Below, one piece after another: positions 63,294 through 64,000 of a stretch of 64,000 nt of DNA. The notes below the pieces were generated by a model, which ran no database searches, was not told the origin of the DNA, and saw nothing but the letters and a program-made list of their open reading frames with translations. Source of the stretch: an uncultured Chthonomonas sp. (GTDB taxonomy: Bacteria > Armatimonadota > Chthonomonadetes > Chthonomonadales > CAJBBX01); assembly GCA_903951425.1 (NCBI GenBank), contig CAJBBX010000083.1, positions 1 through 64,000 of the forward strand. Reading direction: 5' to 3'. Each line of letters starts with the position of its first letter. The first letter of the stretch is position 1. The translations under genes were made by a program, and so were the position numbers.

Positions 63294-64000
63294 ATGCCAC
63301 TGAGGGTGTTGCGTCTGCTTGGCGTCGTGTGTTGCTGCCTGGCGCTTGCGGGATGCGGCGGGGGCGGCGGAGGCGAGAGCGGGCGGGCCATCATCGTCAA
63401 CTCCGCCGCTGACCCGGCCTCGCCGCCTGCCGGCGTGGTCACGCTGCGGAGCGCCATTGCCGCCGCGCAGCCGGGCGACGCCATCGTCTTCGCACCGGGC
63501 CTCGACGGCGCCGTCATCGAGCTCACGCAGGTGGGCGAGGCCCACAGCGTCCTCCTGGGTGAAGCTTACTCGGGCATGAGCTACCTCGGTTACCAGGAGC
63601 GCGACTACGGCCGCTCGGGCATCTACGCCCGCAAGGACGTCTCGCTGGACGCTTCCACTCTGGCGCACGGCGTCACGATCCGCTGGGCGGGCGGCGATGC
63701 GAACCCCGCGCGCGTGCTGGCGGTCTACGGCGACCTGACGATGCACGGCGTCACCCTCTCCGGCGGGCGCTCCGTCGCCGAGGCCACCGGCAGCGCCGAC
63801 CAGCCCTACACGCTGGCCCGAGGCGGCGGACTGGCCGTCTGGGGGACGGCACGGCTCACTCGCTGCACGGTGGCCGGCAACCGGTGCGTGGGCGATGCCG
63901 TCGCCAGCCGCGACCGGGGCGCCTATGGCGGGGGCGTCTACGCCGACGGGCTGGAGATGACCGATTGCGTCGTCAGCGGCAACATCGCCTCGGGCTACGG
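63294..64000 (+). CDS. Beta-helix lipoprotein, cut by the window edge
   Basis: The first 235 codons of a secreted protein. The lipobox LALAGC is followed by a Gly-rich linker. The next segment (TLRSAIAAAQPGDAIVFAPGLDG) resembles the CSLREA-type opening of adhesin-like beta-helix proteins. Short repeats follow (VTIRWAGGDANPARVLAVYGD, GVTLSGGRS, RLTRCTVAGNRC, MTDCVVSGNIASG), which are typical beta-helix coils. GGAGGT lies before ATG 63294, and a good promoter is upstream. The open frame is still running at the window end. It is probably a surface protein; no catalytic motif is visible yet. Confidence 0.85.
   Translation, partial: MPLRVLRLLGVVCCCLALAGCGGGGGGESGRAIIVNSAADPASPPAGVVTLRSAIAAAQPGDAIVFAPGLDGAVIELTQVGEAHSVLLGEAYSGMSYLGYQERDYGRSGIYARKDVSLDASTLAHGVTIRWAGGDANPARVLAVYGDLTMHGVTLSGGRSVAEATGSADQPYTLARGGGLAVWGTARLTRCTVAGNRCVGDAVASRDRGAYGGGVYADGLEMTDCVVSGNIASGY

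Overview
This is a GC-rich bacterial chromosome segment of about 64 kb. It holds about 38 coding genes on both strands and no rRNA, tRNA or CRISPR array that I can see. The best guess for the host is Armatimonadota or a similar free-living polysaccharide degrader such as Planctomycetota, Verrucomicrobiota or Lentisphaerota. This rests on gene content: many secreted beta-helix and glycoside hydrolase proteins, a WD40 plus Ig-repeat secreted protein, a GntR-headed LacI-type regulator, very large PAS hybrid kinases and a DUF1573 protein. It is inference from content, not a phylogenetic test.

Layout. 1-6.8 kb is a polysaccharide operon: GH95 fucosidase, GH43 and a GH101/129-like protein. 6.9-10.9 kb holds an aldo/keto reductase, a decayed MNT-HEPN toxin-antitoxin module, a serine beta-lactamase-like lipoprotein and an alpha/beta hydrolase. 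11-14.7 kb holds a WD40/Ig surface protein with two lesions, then an RHH-MazF toxin-antitoxin pair behind a palindrome-rich operator. 14.8-22 kb carries two beta-helix enzymes, a frameshifted Phd-type antitoxin and an EEP phosphatase. 22-25.7 kb is a Cpx-like arrangement: an LTXXQ-like secreted protein divergent from an OmpR regulator and sensor kinase, with a phased four-site operator between them. 25.8-31.4 kb holds a metallophosphoesterase, a CBM6-bearing beta-helix protein, and a translationally coupled histidine decarboxylase and ACT-domain pair.

31.5-40.8 kb is a tandem signalling cluster: two large PAS hybrid histidine kinases followed by two REC-pseudokinase paralogues. 41-47.2 kb holds a GDPD-glycoside hydrolase fusion with its regulator, divergent from a sulfatase. 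47.2-57 kb holds two more hybrid kinases, one with its phosphoacceptor His replaced by Gln, plus DUF1573, PabB-PabC and a CcrM-like GANTC methyltransferase. 57-64 kb holds a ROK kinase downstream of dnaA, a clan GH-A-like enzyme, a cytochrome c lipoprotein, a PQQ-type propeller and the start of a beta-helix lipoprotein cut by the window edge.

Two themes run through the window: breakdown of fucose-rich, possibly sulfated, glycans, and heavy phosphorelay signalling in which several kinases have lost key residues. Several toxin-antitoxin remnants and one secreted gene carry lesions that look like single-base indels in GC-rich runs. These may be real decay or assembly errors.
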